Shown piece after piece: positions 1 through 9,281 of a stretch of DNA of 64,000 nt; within the stretch, counting starts at the first letter, position 1; every line of letters begins with the position of its first letter. Source of the DNA: Sphingopyxis sp. FD7 (GTDB lineage Bacteria; Pseudomonadota; Alphaproteobacteria; Sphingomonadales; Sphingomonadaceae); NCBI RefSeq assembly GCF_003609835.1, contig NZ_AP017898.1, positions 744,001 through 808,000 on the forward strand. Direction: 5' to 3'. The translations under genes were made by a program, and so were the position numbers. The notes below the pieces were generated by a model. The model worked only from the letters and a program-made list of their open reading frames with translations, did not search any database and was not told the origin of the DNA.

Positions 1-330
1 GCGTTGCCGAGCCGCGCGGCGCGGCTTTACATCTCCAGCGCCGACTGGATGCCGCGCAATTTCGACCGCCGCGTCGAATATATGATCCCGATCGAAAATC
101 CGACCGTCCACGACCAGATTCTCGACCAGGTGCTCGTCGCCAATCTGATCGACAATGAACAAAGCTGGATATTGCAGGCGGACGGCACATCGGTGCGGCT
201 GGCGCGGGGCGACAAGCCCTTTAACCTGCATCATTATTTTATGAACAACCCGTCGCTGTCGGGCCGCGGCACCGCGCTGCATCAGCGTCAGGACGTGCCG
301 ACGCTCGCTTACGACCTTCGCAAAGATTGA
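1..330 (+). CDS. ppk1: Polyphosphate kinase 1, C-terminal end (partial)
   Basis: The reading frame is open from the first base, so only the last 109 residues are present. The stretch [15 protein letters not shown], followed by a run ending in [12 protein letters not shown], is typical of the C-terminal phospholipase-D-like domain of PPK1, which makes long-chain polyphosphate from ATP. The stop codon overlaps the TTG start of the exopolyphosphatase gene (TTGA), so synthesis and degradation of polyphosphate are translationally linked. The 5' part lies outside the window. Confidence 0.93.
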   Translation, partial: ALPSRAARLYISSADWMPRNFDRRVEYMIPIENPTVHDQILDQVLVANLIDNEQSWILQADGTSVRLARGDKPFNLHHYFMNNPSLSGRGTALHQRQDVPTLAYDLRKD

Positions 331-1826
331 GACGAAACGGCTTGGCCCTGCTCCGCACCTCGAAACCGGCGGTCCATCGTTCGGCGGTCATCGACATCGG
401 ATCCAACTCGGTCCGCCTCGTCGTTTATGAAGGGCCGGCGCGCGCCCCCGCAGTGATTTTCAACGAAAAGGTTGCCGCGGGGCTCGGCCGGGGCCTCGCG
501 ACCGACGGCCGCATCGCGGCGGCCGATGCGGAACGCGGCCTCACCGCGCTGCGCCGCTACGCGCTGCTCGCGCGGCATATGGAGGTGAAGGATCTGGTCT
601 GCGTCGCCACGGCCGCGGTGCGCGATGCCGAAAATGGCCCCGATTTCATCGCCGCCGCCGCGGAAGCGGGGCTCAAGATCCGCCTGCTGTCGGGCGAGGA
701 AGAAGCCGAAGCGGCGGGTTATGGCGTGCTGTCGGCGATCCCCGAAGCGCATGGCATCGCGGTCGACCTTGGCGGCGGCAGCCTCGAACTCGCCGAAGTT
801 GCGCATGGCGAGGTCGGGCGCCGCGCTTCCTTTCCGCTCGGCGTGCTGCGCCTGCCCGCGCTGCGCCGCGACGGGCAGCAGGCGTTTGAGCGCGCGGTGC
901 GCAAGATGCTGCGCGCCGCGGGCTGGCCGGGGGGGATGGCCGGACTGCCGCTCTATCTCGTCGGCGGATCGTGGCGAGCGCTGTCGCGCCTCGACCTCGA
1001 ACTCACCAATGATCCGCTCGCGGTGCTCGACCAGCACAGCTTTCCGCGCACCGCGCTCCGCCGCCTGGTGCGCGCGACGCGGCGGCTGAGTTTCGAGGAA
1101 TTGCGCGCGATCCCCGGCATGGCGTCGAACCGCGCGGCGACGCTTCCCGACGCCGCCGCGCTGCTCGCGGCGCTCGCCAACATCATCGACGTGCCCGCAA
1201 TGACCGTCTCCTCGTCGGGGCTGCGCGAGGGGCTGCTTTATCAGGCGCTCGACCCTGATACGCGCGCGCAGGATCCGCTGATCGTCGCCGCTGAGTTCGA
1301 GGGGCGGCGCCTCGCGCGCTTTGCGCCGCACGGGCGCGCGATCACCGAATGGATCGCGCCGCTCTTTGTCGGCGAGGCGCCCGCCGACAGTCGCGTTCGC
1401 CTCGCCGCCAGCCTGCTCAGCGACGTCGCCTGGTCGGCCAATCCCGATTTCCGCGCCGAACGCGGGATGGAGATCGGGCTGCACGGCAACTGGCGCGGCA
1501 TCGACATTCCGGGGCGCATCCTGCTGGCGCGCGCACTCCACGCGGGCTTTGGCGGCGCCGACGGCGATTTTCCCGCGATGGGCACGCTGGTTGGCGCCGA
1601 TCGGCTCGCGCGGGCGCGGCAATGGGGGCTGGCGATCCGGCTCGCGCAACGACTGACCGGCGGGATCGAGGCGCCGCTGAAGGCGAGCCGCATCGCGCTC
1701 GACGACGGGCGGCTCATCCTCGGCCTGCAAAAAGGCTGGCACCACCTCGCGGGCGAATCGGTCGACCGCCGCCTGCGCTCGCTCGCGCAGGCGATGGGCG
1801 CCAAACCCGAACTGGTGCTGCTTTAG
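327..1826 (+). CDS. ppx: Exopolyphosphatase, Ppx/GppA family
   Basis: A 499-residue protein of the Ppx/GppA family, which removes terminal phosphate from polyphosphate (or acts on pppGpp). The N-terminal phosphate-binding loop [16 protein letters not shown] is at about residues 22-37, and the second ASKHA motif, [12 protein letters not shown], at about 147-158. The C-terminal half looks like the HD-like extension of long Ppx proteins. The start is taken as the TTG overlapping the ppk1 stop; a second TTG about five codons later is also possible. Pairing with ppk1 supports Ppx over GppA. Confidence 0.9.
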   Translation: MRRNGLALLRTSKPAVHRSAVIDIGSNSVRLVVYEGPARAPAVIFNEKVAAGLGRGLATDGRIAAADAERGLTALRRYALLARHMEVKDLVCVATAAVRDAENGPDFIAAAAEAGLKIRLLSGEEEAEAAGYGVLSAIPEAHGIAVDLGGGSLELAEVAHGEVGRRASFPLGVLRLPALRRDGQQAFERAVRKMLRAAGWPGGMAGLPLYLVGGSWRALSRLDLELTNDPLAVLDQHSFPRTALRRLVRATRRLSFEELRAIPGMASNRAATLPDAAALLAALANIIDVPAMTVSSSGLREGLLYQALDPDTRAQDPLIVAAEFEGRRLARFAPHGRAITEWIAPLFVGEAPADSRVRLAASLLSDVAWSANPDFRAERGMEIGLHGNWRGIDIPGRILLARALHAGFGGADGDFPAMGTLVGADRLARARQWGLAIRLAQRLTGGIEAPLKASRIALDDGRLILGLQKGWHHLAGESVDRRLRSLAQAMGAKPELVLL

Positions 1827-1835
1827 GAGAGCTCA

Positions 1836-1922
1836 GTCACCCCCGCGAAGGCGGGGGCCGCTGGCGGTTCATGCTTTCGGTGCCTGGCAAGGTCGCTCGC
1901 GGCCCCCCGCCTGCGCGGGGGC
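1836..1922. repeat. REP-like palindrome (CCCGCGAAGGCGGG family)
   Basis: An imperfect inverted repeat between the convergent ppx and rnd genes. The arms contain CCCCCGCGAAGGCGGGGGCC and, on the other side, GGCCCCCCGCCTGCGCGGGG. Members of the same family recur near 16.2, 17.8 and 20.2 kb. It probably folds into a long hairpin and may end transcription from both sides. Confidence 0.75.
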
Positions 1923-1943
1923 GATGTTTATTCCATCACCGGC

Positions 1944-3131
1944 TTATGTTTCGGCAGCCACCGCCGCGTCGATCTCGCTCATCACCAGCTTGCCGTTCTT
2001 GACTGCAAAGCCCATGCGCCCTTCGACCAGGTCGAGCGCGGCGTGACCGAAGACGTCGTAACGCCAGCCCTCCATCATCGCGATGCCCTTGCGCGACCCC
2101 GCCGCCAGCGCTTCCAGGTCGTCGCTCCGCGCGATCAGCCGCGCCGCGACATTCAGCTCGCGCGCGCGGATTTTCAGGAGCAGCTTGAGCAGGTCGGCGA
2201 CAAGCGCGCCTTCCTTGCCCAGACCCGGCCCGCGCGGCGCACGATCGGGCATGTCGTCCTTGCCGAGCGGCCTGGCGTTCGTCAGCGCATCCATCAGCCG
2301 TGCGCCGATGTCGTTGCTTTTCCACGTCGCCGACAGGCCGCGGACACGGCCCAGCCCGTCCTGGTCCTTCGGCGGGTGCGCGGCGAGGTCGGCGAGCGTT
2401 TCGTCCTTGACGATGCGGCCGCGCGGCAGATTCTTGTTCCGCGCCTCGCGCTCGCGCCATGCGGCGAGCGCGCGCAGTCGGCCGAGCACGTCGGGCTTGC
2501 GCGACGGGATCTTGATCCGCTGCCACGCCTGTTCGGGGTCGACGCTGTAATTGGCGGGATCGGCCAGCTTTTCCATTTCCTCGTCCAGCCAATGCCCGCG
2601 GCCGGTCTTGATGAGCTTGTCGAGCATCATCGGGAAAATCCTGGCCAGGTGCGTCACGTCGCCGATCGCATAATCGATCTGCCGCTTGTCAAGCGGGCGG
2701 CGGCTCCAGTCGGTGAAGCGCGCGCCCTTGTCGAGCTGGACGCCCAGCCACGCTTCGACGAGGTTCGAATAGCCGACCTGCTCGGCCTGACCGAGCGCCA
2801 TCTGGCCGATCTGCGTGTCGAAAATCGGGTGCGGTGTCTTGCCCGTCAGGTTGAAGATGATTTCGACATCCTGTCCGCCCGCGTGAAAGACCTTCAGTAT
2901 ATCCTCATTGTCGACGAGCAGGTCGAGCAGGGGCTGAAGGTCGATGCCCTCTGCCATCGGGTCGATAGCCGCGGCATGCTCGGCGTTCGCGACCTGGATC
3001 AGGCAGAGTTCCGGCCAGAAGGTGTTTTCGCGCATGAACTCGGTATCGACCGCGATGAAATCGCTGTCCCCGATCAGGTCGCAGAACTGGGCGAGCGCGG
3101 CATTGGTATCGATCAACGGATGGACTTGCAT
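1944..3131 (-). CDS. rnd: Ribonuclease D
   Basis: 395 residues, the usual RNase D length. The DEDD exonuclease motifs are visible: Exo I FIAVDTEFMREN, Exo II in the VFHAGGQDVEII region, and Exo III at YAIGDVTHLARIF. The C-terminal part fits the HRDC domains. RNase D trims 3' ends of tRNA and other stable RNAs. The start is the ATG giving MQVHPLIDTN; the frame runs further upstream, but those residues do not look conserved. It is divergent from aspS across a 291-bp gap. Confidence 0.93.
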   Translation of the reverse strand: MQVHPLIDTNAALAQFCDLIGDSDFIAVDTEFMRENTFWPELCLIQVANAEHAAAIDPMAEGIDLQPLLDLLVDNEDILKVFHAGGQDVEIIFNLTGKTPHPIFDTQIGQMALGQAEQVGYSNLVEAWLGVQLDKGARFTDWSRRPLDKRQIDYAIGDVTHLARIFPMMLDKLIKTGRGHWLDEEMEKLADPANYSVDPEQAWQRIKIPSRKPDVLGRLRALAAWREREARNKNLPRGRIVKDETLADLAAHPPKDQDGLGRVRGLSATWKSNDIGARLMDALTNARPLGKDDMPDRAPRGPGLGKEGALVADLLKLLLKIRARELNVAARLIARSDDLEALAAGSRKGIAMMEGWRYDVFGHAALDLVEGRMGFAVKNGKLVMSEIDAAVAAET

Positions 3132-3422
3132 AGCGCGCCTATACAGCGAGTTGGAACCAACGGGCAGGAAAAATTGCGTGGCGGTCGACCGCTGCTCGAC
3201 GAACAAGCGCGATCGTGACGCTGAAGGGCGGCGGCGGGTCTGCCGGGCAACGCATTGCCTCGGCAGGGGTGGGGCGCCCGCAGAGTGAAGCAAGGCCGAT
3301 GACGGCCCGCGCCGCCACGCGGACGATGAGGCAAGCCTTGACAAATCGCTCCCCGACCTGCCTTAGGCGCGGCGGTAAATCACGCGAAACGTGATGTCCC
3401 CTCATCTTCGAAAGACCATGAA

Positions 3423-5204
3423 ATGCACGCCTATCGCACCCATCATTGCGGCCAGCTTCGCGCCGAGCATGTCGGCCAGACTGTTCGCCTGTCGGGCTGG
3501 GTGCATCGCAAGCGCGACCATGGCGGGCTGCTCTTCGTCGATCTGCGCGACCATTATGGCCTGACGCAGATCGTCGTGGACTCGAGCGATGCCGCTTTCG
3601 CGACGCTCGACGGCCTGCGCGCCGAAAGCGTCGTGACGATCACCGGCCAGGTCGTCGCGCGGTCGGCGGAAACGGTGAACGCCAATCTGCCCACGGGCGC
3701 GATCGAGGTGCGCGCGCGCGAGGTGGCGGTGCAGTCGGCGGCCGCCGAACTTCCGCTGCCGGTCGCGGGCGAACAGGATTATCCCGAGGACATCCGCCTG
3801 AAATATCGTTTCCTCGACCTGCGCCGCGAGCGGCTGCACGCGAACATCCTGCTGCGATCGAAGGTGATCGCGTCGCTCCGCCGCCGCATGGTCGAGCAGG
3901 GCTTTACCGAATATCAGACGCCGATCCTCACCGCTTCGTCGCCGGAGGGCGCGCGCGACTATCTGGTGCCGAGCCGCGTCCACCCCGGCAAATTCTATGC
4001 GCTGCCCCAGGCGCCGCAGATGTTCAAGCAACTGCTGATGGTCGCGGGTTTCGACCGCTATTTCCAGATCGCGCCCTGCTTTCGCGACGAGGACGCGCGC
4101 GCCGACCGTTCGCCCGGCGAGTTCTACCAGCTCGATTTCGAGATGAGTTTCGTCACGCAGGACGACGTCTTCAACGCGATCGAGCCGGTGCTCGCGGGCG
4201 TGTTCGAGGAGTTTGCGAACGGCAAGTCGGTGACGCCGGCAGGATCGTTTCCGCGCATCCCCTACCGCGAATCGATGCTCAAATATGGCAATGACAAACC
4301 CGACCTTCGTAACCCGCTGATCATCAGCGACGTTTCGGCGCATTTTGCGGGTTCGGGCTTCGGCCGTTTCGCCGACATCGTCGCGGCGGGCGATGTCGTG
4401 CGCGCGATCCCGGCGCCGGGGACGGCGGACAAGAGCCGCAAATTCTTCGACGACATGAACAGCTGGGCGCAGGGCGAGGGTTTTGCGGGGCTCGGCTATG
4501 CGACGCGCAAGGGCGGCGAATGGGGCGGCCCGATCGCCAAGAACCACGGGGCGGAGAAGATGGACGCGCTCGCCGCCGAGCTGGCCCTCGGCCCCGACGA
4601 CGGCCTGTTCTTCGCCGCGGGCAAGGAAGCGCAGGCGGCAAAGCTCGCGGGCCTCGCGCGCACGCGCGTCGCCGAACAGCTCGATCTCATCGACGCGAAC
4701 CGCTTTGAAATGTGCTGGATCGTCGATTTCCCGATGTTCGAGCGCGACGAGGAAACGGGCAAGATCGACTTCAGCCACAATCCCTTCTCGATGCCGCAGG
4801 GCGAGCTTGAGGCGCTGGAAACGCAAGATCCGCTCGACATTCTCGCCTGGCAATATGACATCGTGTGCAACGGCGTCGAACTGTCGTCGGGCGCGATCCG
4901 CAACCATCGCCCCGACATCATGTACAAGGCGTTCGAGATCGCGGGCTATAGCCAGGCCGAGGTCGACGCCAGTTTCGCGGGCATGATCAACGCTTTCAAA
5001 TATGGCGCGCCGCCGCACGGCGGGTCGGCGCCGGGGGTCGACCGCATCGTCATGCTGCTCGCCGACGAGCCCAATATCCGCGAGGTCGTCGTCTTCCCGA
5101 TGAACCAGAAGGCCGAAGACCTGATGATGGGCGCCCCGGCGCCGGTTTCGGAAAAACAGCTTCGCGAACTGCATATCCGGCTGGTTGACGGACCGAAGGG
5201 CTGA
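3423..5204 (+). CDS. aspS: Aspartyl-tRNA synthetase, probably non-discriminating
   Basis: 593 residues, bacterial-type AspRS with an N-terminal OB fold, class II core and GAD insert. Class II motif 2 is near [10 protein letters not shown] and motif 3 near [10 protein letters not shown]. In the anticodon-binding domain the sequence RKRDHGG carries a His (about residue 33) at the position where non-discriminating AspRS have His and the E. coli discriminating enzyme has Leu. Together with gatCAB at 14.4-17.7 kb this suggests it charges both tRNA-Asp and tRNA-Asn, with Asp-tRNA-Asn later amidated. No strong Shine-Dalgarno sequence precedes the ATG. Confidence 0.95.
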   Translation: MHAYRTHHCGQLRAEHVGQTVRLSGWVHRKRDHGGLLFVDLRDHYGLTQIVVDSSDAAFATLDGLRAESVVTITGQVVARSAETVNANLPTGAIEVRAREVAVQSAAAELPLPVAGEQDYPEDIRLKYRFLDLRRERLHANILLRSKVIASLRRRMVEQGFTEYQTPILTASSPEGARDYLVPSRVHPGKFYALPQAPQMFKQLLMVAGFDRYFQIAPCFRDEDARADRSPGEFYQLDFEMSFVTQDDVFNAIEPVLAGVFEEFANGKSVTPAGSFPRIPYRESMLKYGNDKPDLRNPLIISDVSAHFAGSGFGRFADIVAAGDVVRAIPAPGTADKSRKFFDDMNSWAQGEGFAGLGYATRKGGEWGGPIAKNHGAEKMDALAAELALGPDDGLFFAAGKEAQAAKLAGLARTRVAEQLDLIDANRFEMCWIVDFPMFERDEETGKIDFSHNPFSMPQGELEALETQDPLDILAWQYDIVCNGVELSSGAIRNHRPDIMYKAFEIAGYSQAEVDASFAGMINAFKYGAPPHGGSAPGVDRIVMLLADEPNIREVVVFPMNQKAEDLMMGAPAPVSEKQLRELHIRLVDGPKG

Positions 5205-5208
5205 CTTG

Positions 5209-5249
5209 TTCTTCATGTGAAACTGTGGTACGCAGTTTCACATGAAGAA
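5209..5249. promoter_or_regulatory. Perfect 17-bp inverted repeat covering the vapB start codon
   Basis: The arms TTCTTCATGTGAAACTG (5209-5225) and CAGTTTCACATGAAGAA (5233-5249) are perfect inverted complements around a 7-nt spacer. The ATG of the antitoxin gene lies inside the right arm. Type II antitoxins commonly bind palindromes at their own promoter, so this is the likely autoregulatory operator. In RNA it would hide the start codon in a hairpin. No Shine-Dalgarno sequence is visible. Confidence 0.8.
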
Positions 5250-5565
5250 TGTCACCATTGCCCTCGACGAGGAAACCCATCGCCGCGCGCGCATTCGCGC
5301 CGCCGAGCTGGGCACCTCGCTGTCGGCGCTGGTGAAGGCCTATCTGGAACAGCTGGGGAGCGCGGAGGCCGCCCCTGTGGCGGGAGTGCGCGAAATGCCG
5401 ACCAGCTTTACGCCCATGCCGCCCGCCGCGCCCAAACCCCGCAAGCCGCGCCAGCCGGGCGCGCTCAAGGGCAAGATCTGGATCGCCGACGATTTCGACG
5501 TCACGCCCGACTGGCTGATCGATGCCTTTGAAGGCAAGGATTCGGACCTCCCCTGGCCCGAATGA
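5242..5565 (+). CDS. vapB: Ribbon-helix-helix antitoxin of a VapBC-type pair
   Basis: 107 residues. The N-terminus (MKNVTIALDEETHRRARIRA, then LSALVKAYLEQL) fits an Arc/CopG-like ribbon-helix-helix DNA-binding domain. The Pro/Ala-rich middle leads to a C-terminal segment IWIADDFDVTPDWLIDAFEG, which looks like the toxin-wrapping tail of antitoxins. It precedes the PIN toxin gene with a 4-bp ATGA overlap, the classic arrangement. Its start codon lies in a perfect palindrome that is probably its own operator. Confidence 0.85.
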   Translation: MKNVTIALDEETHRRARIRAAELGTSLSALVKAYLEQLGSAEAAPVAGVREMPTSFTPMPPAAPKPRKPRQPGALKGKIWIADDFDVTPDWLIDAFEGKDSDLPWPE

Positions 5566-5948
5566 GGTTGCTGCTCGATACGCATGTCCTGTTGTGGTGG
5601 CTCGGCGACAGCCCGCGCCTCGGGCCCAAGGCGCGCGCCTGTTTTCAGCGGAACGACGATGAGCTTTACGCCAGCATCGTGTCGCTGTGGGAGGTCGCGA
5701 TCAAAAGCCGGACGGGAAAGATCGACGCGACGGCGTCGCTGGTTGCCGCGCATCTTGCCGACAGCGCCATCCCCATTCTGCCCGTGGAACTTGGTCACCT
5801 CAACCTGCTGGAGCAACTTCCCTTGATTCACCGCGATCCCTTTGACCGGATGCTGGTTGCGCAGTCGCTGGCGCTGTCGGCGACGATTATGACCGACGAT
5901 GCAATGATCGGCGCTTATGGAGTGCCCACGATCGCGGCGAGAGAATAG
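5562..5948 (+). CDS. vapC: PIN-domain ribonuclease toxin (VapC family)
   Basis: 128 residues, a normal VapC length. The acidic PIN residues are visible: Asp6 in LLLDTHVLLWWL, Glu44 in SLWEVAIKS, the Asp cluster in HRDPFDRML, and a final Asp in IMTDDAMI. PIN toxins are magnesium-dependent RNases, often specific for tRNA or rRNA. The start overlaps the antitoxin stop by 4 bp. Confidence 0.9.
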   Translation: MRLLLDTHVLLWWLGDSPRLGPKARACFQRNDDELYASIVSLWEVAIKSRTGKIDATASLVAAHLADSAIPILPVELGHLNLLEQLPLIHRDPFDRMLVAQSLALSATIMTDDAMIGAYGVPTIAARE

Positions 5949-5950
5949 CA

Positions 5951-6823
5951 GTGCAGATGCCCGACGAACACCGGCTCGCCACGCCGGAAGGCGACATCTG
6001 CTGGTTCGAATGGGGCGCGCCGTCGGGCCGTCCATCGCTGCTGCTGCTCCACGCGACGGGCTTTCATGCGCGGTTGTGGGACGCCGTCGTCGCCGAACTG
6101 CCGCCCGGCACCCATGTCGTTGCGCCCGACCAGCTCGGCCATGGGCGCAGCGCCAAGCCGACCTCGCTTGCCGATTGGGGGCGCACTGCCGATGCGCTCC
6201 TGCCACTCGTCGATCGTTTCGCGGGGATGCCGCTCGTCGGCTGCGGGCACAGCATGGGGGGATATGTCCTCACGCGGCTCGCGGCGGTGCGTGCGGATGC
6301 CTTTGCGCATCTGTTCCTGATCGACCCCGTCATCATGGCGCCCCAACTCTATGCCGGTCCCGCGGCCGAGCCGGTGCCCGATCCGGCCGAACATCCCGTC
6401 GCGCGGCGCCGCGCCCGTTGGGACGGGTGGCGGGCGATGGACGCGCATTTCGCGGCGCGGCCGCCCTATAGGCACTGGCAGCCGTCGGTGCTCGCCGACT
6501 ATTGCCGTCACGGCCTGCTCCCTGCGGCGGACGGCGCGGGCTTCGACCTTGCGTGCCCGCCCGCGCTCGAGGCGTCGGTCTATCAGAATGCGCTGCGCAC
6601 CAATCCGCACGACTGGCTGCCGCAGATGGCCGCCCCGGTCAGCCTGATCCGCGCGCGCACCGGCGAGCGTGCGGGCCATCTTGACTTTTCGGTCAGCCCG
6701 ACCTGGCCAGGCCTCGGCGCCGCGCTCGGCGCGGTGCGCGACGAGCAATGGAGCGACCAGAGCCATTTCATCCCGATGGAGGCGCCCGCGCGCCTTGCCG
6801 CGCTGCTCGCCACCGCGCTGTAA
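5951..6823 (+). CDS. Alpha/beta hydrolase
   Basis: About 290 residues of the alpha/beta-hydrolase fold. It has an oxyanion-hole segment LLHATGFHARLW near residue 35, the nucleophile elbow GHSMGG near residue 98, and a likely catalytic His in the C-terminal SHFIPME. The substrate cannot be deduced; cytosolic esterases or C-C hydrolases look alike. The start is GTG at 5951 or ATG two codons later. It begins immediately after vapC but is probably unrelated to it. Confidence 0.85.
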   Translation: MQMPDEHRLATPEGDICWFEWGAPSGRPSLLLLHATGFHARLWDAVVAELPPGTHVVAPDQLGHGRSAKPTSLADWGRTADALLPLVDRFAGMPLVGCGHSMGGYVLTRLAAVRADAFAHLFLIDPVIMAPQLYAGPAAEPVPDPAEHPVARRRARWDGWRAMDAHFAARPPYRHWQPSVLADYCRHGLLPAADGAGFDLACPPALEASVYQNALRTNPHDWLPQMAAPVSLIRARTGERAGHLDFSVSPTWPGLGAALGAVRDEQWSDQSHFIPMEAPARLAALLATAL

Positions 6824-6906
6824 CGCAGCCCCCTGCGGCTGTCCCAGAAACTGACAATCGCCAGGGCGCGCTTGGTGCGCGCGCATGCTTTGGTTAGGAT
6901 CGGCGC

Positions 6907-7692
6907 ATGACCATTTCGCTTTCCGACTATGAAACCGGCGCCAAATATGACGGCGACTATTCCGGGGCGCTCGACGCGCTGACCGAGCGGCTCGAACGGC
7001 TCCAGGCCGCGCACATCGTTCATGCGCAGCGCAGCGTCATCATGGTCGAGGGCTGGGATGCGGCGGGAAAGGGCGGGATCATCCGGCGGCTCACCGCCTC
7101 GCTCGATCCGCGCTATTTCGAGGTGTGGCCGATCGGCGCGCCGACCGAGGAGGAAAAGGCGCGGCACTTCCTCTGGCGTTTCTGGAAACGGCTGCCCGGC
7201 AAGCGTGAAATCTCGATCTTCGACCGCAGCTGGTATGGCCGCGTGCTCGTCGAGCGCGTCGAGGGGTTCGCGACCGAGGCCGAGTGGCGCAAGGCCTATG
7301 ACGAGATCAACGAGTTCGAGGCGCAACTGACCGGCAGCGCGACCCATCTCGTCAAGCTGTTCGTCCATGTGACGCAGGAGGAACAGGACAGACGTTTCGC
7401 CGATCGGCTCGATCATCCGTGGAAGCGGTGGAAGACCGGGACGGAGGATTATCGCAACCGGGCGAAGCGCGCCGACTATCTGGCGGCGATCGACGATATG
7501 TTCGCGCAGACGCACACGCGCTGGGCGCCGTGGAAAGTCATCGACGGCAACAATAAGAAGGCGGCGCGCATCGCGGCGCTGACGCATGTTGCCGACACGC
7601 TGGAGGCCGTGGTGCCGATGACGCCGCCTGAACGCGACCCCGCGGTGGTGAAACTTGCCGCCAAGGCGTTCGGTTACAAGCCGAAGGACTAG
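6907..7692 (+). CDS. ppk2: Polyphosphate kinase 2 family protein
   Basis: 261 residues, the single-domain PPK2 size. It has a P-loop GWDAAGKGG (about 49-57), the lid/Walker B region IFDRSWYGRVLVERVEG, and RRFADRLDHPWKRWK. PPK2 enzymes transfer phosphate between polyphosphate and nucleotides, usually phosphorylating AMP, ADP or GDP. The subclass cannot be assigned by eye. The gene lies 5 kb from ppk1-ppx, giving three polyphosphate genes in one stretch. Confidence 0.93.
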   Translation: MTISLSDYETGAKYDGDYSGALDALTERLERLQAAHIVHAQRSVIMVEGWDAAGKGGIIRRLTASLDPRYFEVWPIGAPTEEEKARHFLWRFWKRLPGKREISIFDRSWYGRVLVERVEGFATEAEWRKAYDEINEFEAQLTGSATHLVKLFVHVTQEEQDRRFADRLDHPWKRWKTGTEDYRNRAKRADYLAAIDDMFAQTHTRWAPWKVIDGNNKKAARIAALTHVADTLEAVVPMTPPERDPAVVKLAAKAFGYKPKD

Positions 7693-7737
7693 GATTTTCG
7701 GCCTGTTTGGGTAGCAATCAGGCGCCCTAGTCGCTAC

Positions 7738-8283
7738 ATGGGACCGATGAGCCGCGCCAAGAGATCCGACGACTGGGGGTTTCCCCGCTGGCGCCCCTAT
7801 GGCTCGTCGCGCGAGGCGCAGCAGGTGCGGCTGTGCGACCGGCACGGCTGCACCGAACCCGGCAATTGCCCCGCACCCAAATCGCCGAACAGCCCTGAAC
7901 GCTGGTATTTCTGCGAAAACCACGCTGCCGAATATAATCGCGGCTGGGACTATTTCGCCGGGCTGAGCGCCGAGGACGCCGCGGCCCGCGCCGCCGAGGA
8001 AGCGCAGGGCGCGCGCAGCTATGCCCGTGCCCAACATTACGCCTGGGGCGGCGCCGGCGACGGCAGCCGCAGCGCTGACGAGATGCGCGCGCTCGAAATC
8101 CTGGGCCTCGACCCCGACGCCGATTTTGATGCGACCAAAAAGGCGTGGCGCGCCTATGCGAAGGAGTGCCACCCCGACGTCAAGCCCGGCGACGACGAAG
8201 CCGCAAAGCGCTTCACGGCGGGGCAGGCGGCGTTCGAGGTGCTCAAGCAGGCCGAAGAACGCAAGAGCTGGAAACCGGCCTGA
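7738..8283 (+). CDS. J-domain (DnaJ-like) co-chaperone
   Basis: 181 residues. The C-terminal 60 residues form a J domain with the invariant HPD motif (ECHPDVKPGDD) and the preceding helix (DATKKAWRAYAKE). The N-terminal half has Cys/His pairs (RLCDRHGCTEPGNCPAP, then FCENHAAEYNRGWDYF) suggesting a zinc-binding module. It probably stimulates a DnaK-type chaperone on a specific client. Translation may begin at 7738 or at the ATG three codons later. Confidence 0.85.
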   Translation: MGPMSRAKRSDDWGFPRWRPYGSSREAQQVRLCDRHGCTEPGNCPAPKSPNSPERWYFCENHAAEYNRGWDYFAGLSAEDAAARAAEEAQGARSYARAQHYAWGGAGDGSRSADEMRALEILGLDPDADFDATKKAWRAYAKECHPDVKPGDDEAAKRFTAGQAAFEVLKQAEERKSWKPA

Positions 8284-8368
8284 GGGACGACCGGTTTCGG
8301 TCGGAAGTGGACCTATAAGTTCCTCCCCGGAACGGCCGCTACGTCCGCTCCCCACTCCAAAGCGGGCC

Positions 8369-9154
8369 TCAGCCTTCGAGCAGCGCCCTTGTTGCCGCCG
8401 TGACGTCGGCCTGACGCATCAGGCTTTCGCCGACGAGGAAGGCCCGGACGCCGCTGTCGGCGAGGCGCTGGCAGTCGGCATGAGAGGCGATGCCGCTTTC
8501 GCCGACGAGCAAGGTGCCCGCCGGGACGAGTTTCGCCAGCCGTTCGGTCACGCCTAGGTCGGTTTCAAAGGTGCGAAGATCGCGGTTGTTGACGCCGATC
8601 AGGCGCGACTGGAGCTGGCTGAGCGCGCGATCCAGTTCGGCTTCGTCGTGGACCTCGACCAGCACGTCCATCCCGCGCTCGATCGCCGCAGCCTCGATCT
8701 CGCGCATCGCGCCATCGTCCAGCGCCGCGACGATGATGAGGATCGCGTCGGCGCCGATCGACCGCGCTTCGGCCACCTGCCACGGGTCGATCATGAAATC
8801 CTTGCGCAGCACGGGCAGCGCGCAGGCGGCGCGCGCGGCGGCCAGATAATCCTCATGCCCCTGAAACCAGGGCGCGTCGGTGAGCACCGACAGGCAGGCG
8901 GCGCCGCCCGCGGCGTAGGCGCGCGCATGATCGGCGGGATCGAAATCTTCGCGAATCAAACCCTTGGAGGGCGAAGCTTTCTTGATCTCGGCGATCAGCG
9001 CGTAGCCGCCCACGTCGATCTTGGCCCGCAAGGCGGCGGCGAAACCGCGCACCGGGCCGGCGTCGATCGCGTCGAGGTCGGCGAGCGAGCGCAGGGCGCG
9101 GCGCGCGGCGACTTCTTCGGCCTTGGTGGCGAGGATTTGAGTGAGTTTGTTCAT
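8369..9154 (-). CDS. trpC: Indole-3-glycerol phosphate synthase
   Basis: 261 residues. The TIM-barrel signatures are clear: [14 protein letters not shown] (catalytic Lys), [27 protein letters not shown] and LVGESGI. The enzyme closes the indole ring in tryptophan synthesis. The start is the ATG of [11 protein letters not shown]; the upstream in-frame extension falls in a repeat. It is the last gene of a trpG-trpD-trpC cluster; a REP palindrome lies between trpD and trpC. Confidence 0.95.
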   Translation of the reverse strand: MNKLTQILATKAEEVAARRALRSLADLDAIDAGPVRGFAAALRAKIDVGGYALIAEIKKASPSKGLIREDFDPADHARAYAAGGAACLSVLTDAPWFQGHEDYLAAARAACALPVLRKDFMIDPWQVAEARSIGADAILIIVAALDDGAMREIEAAAIERGMDVLVEVHDEAELDRALSQLQSRLIGVNNRDLRTFETDLGVTERLAKLVPAGTLLVGESGIASHADCQRLADSGVRAFLVGESLMRQADVTAATRALLEG

Positions 9155-9169
9155 TTCGGGCTCAAACTT

Positions 9170-9268
9170 ATCGTCATTGCGAGCGTAGCGAAGCAATCCC
9201 CAGCGAGCGATTTTGATCGACGAAAGCTGGGGATTGCCGCGTCGCCTTCGGCTCCTCGCAATGACGAT
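9170..9268. repeat. REP-like palindrome (CGTCATTGCGAG family)
   Basis: The ends ATCGTCATTGCGAG and CTCGCAATGACGAT are perfect inverted complements, with inner arms AGCAATCCCCAGC and GCTGGGGATTGC. It lies between trpD and trpC inside the likely transcript. A second copy is at 10989-11075. Confidence 0.8.
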
Positions 9269-9281
9269 ATCAAAAACCCGC

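Noticed and set aside
309-1745. 478-codon frame antisense to ppx
   Set aside because: Low-complexity Arg/Ala-rich shadow of the ppx gene.
3402-5216. 604-codon open frame antisense to aspS
   Set aside because: Produced by strong GC bias at third positions; Arg/Ala/His-rich, no domain, fully covered by a certain gene on the other strand.
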